Below, piece by piece: positions 62,721 to 64,000 of a stretch of 64,000 nucleotides of DNA; position 1 is the first letter of the stretch; the number at the start of each line of letters is the position of its first letter. Both the position numbers and the translations under genes were made by a program. This stretch comes from Epibacterium sp. Ofav1-8 (lineage in GTDB: Bacteria; Pseudomonadota; Alphaproteobacteria; Rhodobacterales; Rhodobacteraceae). Location: the NCBI RefSeq assembly GCF_022348185.1, contig NZ_JAKRFD010000015.1:1-64000 (forward strand), given 5' to 3'. The notes beneath the pieces were generated by a model, which saw only the letters and a program-made list of their open reading frames with translations, made no database searches and was not told where the DNA came from.

Positions 62721-63982
62721 CAGGCAGCGCGCCTCCGGGCGATCTCCTCAAGGCTCGGCGCATCTGCGACCGGACCATAAAGAGCAAGGGCCGCAGGGGC
62801 ATCACGGGAGATCCGCGCCGCCATGGCGCGCACGTCCGTGGTGGTCACCGCGTCGATCTTCTCGACCGTGGCCTCAAGGCTGGGCACGCGGTCCCAGATC
62901 TGCACAAGGCGGGCCAGACGTTCGGCGCGGTTCGAAGGGCTCTCCAGCCCCATCAGCATGCCCGCCTTCATTTGCGCGCGTGCGCGCTCAACCTCGGCAT
63001 CGGACATATCGTCGGCGGCGCGTTTCAGCTCGTCCACGGTGATGCCCACCAGATCGGCGACCTGTTCGCCCGCCGTGCCGGCATAGATGGTCATCATGCC
63101 CGTGTCCTCATAGGCGCCCGCCTGAGAGAAGATCGTGTAGCACAGGCCCCGCTTTTCGCGCACTTCCTGAAACAGCCGCGAGGACATGCCGCCACCAAGG
63201 GCCGCGGCGTAGATCTGCACGGTGTAGATGTCATCGGCGCGGTAGCTGGGGCTTTCAAAGGCCAGCGCCACATGGGCTTGCTCCAGCGCCTTGTCGCGCC
63301 GGGCCTCGCCGCCGACAAAGCTGGCGGTCTCCACAACGTCCTGCTGTTTGGGCTCCAGATCGCCAAACATCTCTGTCGCGGCCTTGACCAGCCGGTCGTG
63401 GTCAACCGCACCGGCTGCCGACAGGATCATCTGGCCGGGGCCGTAGTGTTCGGCCACAAAACGGCGCAGGTCTTCCTTGGTAAAGCTGCGCACCCGTTCG
63501 GCGGGGCCGAGGATCGAGCGGCCAATAGCCTGATCCCGGTAGCTTTCTTCCTGTAGCCAGTCGAAGATGATGTCGTCCGGCGTGTCCAGCGCCTGACCGA
63601 TCTCTTGCAGGATTACGCCGCGCTCGACCTCGATCTCGCGCTCGTCGAAAACCGAGTTCAGAACGATGTCCCCAATCACGTCGAGCGCGAGGTCCACATC
63701 GTCCTTCAGCACGCGCGCGTAATAGGCCGTGACCTCGCGACTGGTATAGGCGTTGATATAGCCGCCCACGTCCTCGATGGCCTCGGCAATCTGCAGTGCG
63801 GTGCGCCGCTTCGTGCCCTTGAACGCCATATGTTCAAGGAAATGGGCCACCCCATTCTGTTCGAGCCGCTCGTGGCGGCCCCCTGCCGAAACCCAGATAC
63901 CGAGGGCTGCGGATTGCAGCCCCGGCATATACTCAGTGACGATACGAAACCCGTTTGGCAGGGTGTCTTGTTTAACGGTCAA
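62720..63982 (-). CDS. M16-family zinc protease (processing peptidase-like)
   Basis: A 420-aa pitrilysin-type protease. The inverse zinc motif HFLEH has His47, Glu50 and His51, the distal Glu is in VERGVILQEIGQ, and the C-terminal half has GGGMSSRLFQEVREKRGLCY, as in mitochondrial processing peptidase beta and bacterial PqqL-like relatives. In alphaproteobacteria this gene is commonly near the threonine synthase gene, which would lie to the right of the window. Confidence 0.95.
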   Translation of the reverse strand: MTVKQDTLPNGFRIVTEYMPGLQSAALGIWVSAGGRHERLEQNGVAHFLEHMAFKGTKRRTALQIAEAIEDVGGYINAYTSREVTAYYARVLKDDVDLALDVIGDIVLNSVFDEREIEVERGVILQEIGQALDTPDDIIFDWLQEESYRDQAIGRSILGPAERVRSFTKEDLRRFVAEHYGPGQMILSAAGAVDHDRLVKAATEMFGDLEPKQQDVVETASFVGGEARRDKALEQAHVALAFESPSYRADDIYTVQIYAAALGGGMSSRLFQEVREKRGLCYTIFSQAGAYEDTGMMTIYAGTAGEQVADLVGITVDELKRAADDMSDAEVERARAQMKAGMLMGLESPSNRAERLARLVQIWDRVPSLEATVEKIDAVTTTDVRAMAARISRDAPAALALYGPVADAPSLEEIARRRAA

Positions 63983-64000
63983 TTGGCGATGTGCTTTCTG

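Overview
The window looks like a chromosomal segment of a Roseobacter-group alphaproteobacterium (Rhodobacteraceae). The host half is GC-rich, many genes overlap by ATGA or TGATG, and the gene content fits the group: an aa3 oxidase subunit I behind an FNR-type box, folB-folP-glmM, split glycyl-tRNA synthetase genes, and several alphaproteobacterial DUF families. The species cannot be fixed from the sequence alone.

Positions 1 to about 16,478 are the right-hand part of a prophage inserted at the 3' end of a tRNA-Leu(GAG) gene. The leftward arm (1-5501) runs from a putative early block of zinc-finger proteins, a DNA methyltransferase and replication-like proteins to an HNH nuclease and the terminase small and large subunits; the large subunit is cut by the window edge. 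The immunity region (about 5.7-7.8 kb) has an XRE-type repressor, a divergent Cro-like protein and four copies of an 18-bp operator. It also carries two accessory envelope genes, a lipoprotein and a small membrane protein. The rightward arm (7.8-15.4 kb) is an early/accessory operon. It encodes a C5-methyltransferase-like protein, a DUF2303 (YfdQ) protein, a Gp49-family protein, a PAPS-reductase-like protein, a Gp37/Gp68 (DUF5131) protein, many tiny Shine-Dalgarno-led ORFs and an excisionase-like protein. A convergent tyrosine integrase closes the element beside the tRNA. Structural genes must lie left of the window.

From 16.6 kb onward the DNA is host. The order is: an exported peptidoglycan-binding protein, lipB, a DUF2306 protein, a membrane LytTR regulator, a HIT protein, ctaD, a DUF2244 protein, a GatB/YqeY protein and carA (16.7-25.6 kb). 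Next come a family 2 glycosyltransferase, a GntR regulator, a pyrimidine 5'-nucleotidase, a UbiH-like hydroxylase and a class V aminotransferase. Two tandem Lrp/AsnC regulators face ilvC, followed by a DMT transporter (25.7-35.1 kb). Then folB-folP-glmM, a cell-wall hydrolase, a ppdK-like gene and glyQ-(DUF6446-like)-glyS (35.2-46.1 kb). After that lie a SPOR/peptidoglycan-binding protein whose trypsin fold has lost its catalytic triad, rpiB, an SDR, DUF1178, Nudix, EcsC and GNAT proteins, a flavin reductase and an acetyltransferase (46.4-53.6 kb). The end holds a SulP transporter, a fasciclin protein, apt, a small RHH-like/38-aa divergent pair, a DUF418-type membrane protein, mtnP, an FAD-linked oxidase, an MBL-fold protein, a GNAT protein and an M16 protease (53.8-64 kb).

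The points most worth a second look are the phage immunity circuit, a DnaA-box/repeat region in the leftward arm, a terminator inside the early operon, the pseudo-protease at 46.4 kb, a low-GC insertion in GlyS, and an unannotated 38-codon gene at 57.2 kb. I did not find a clearly new multi-gene system.
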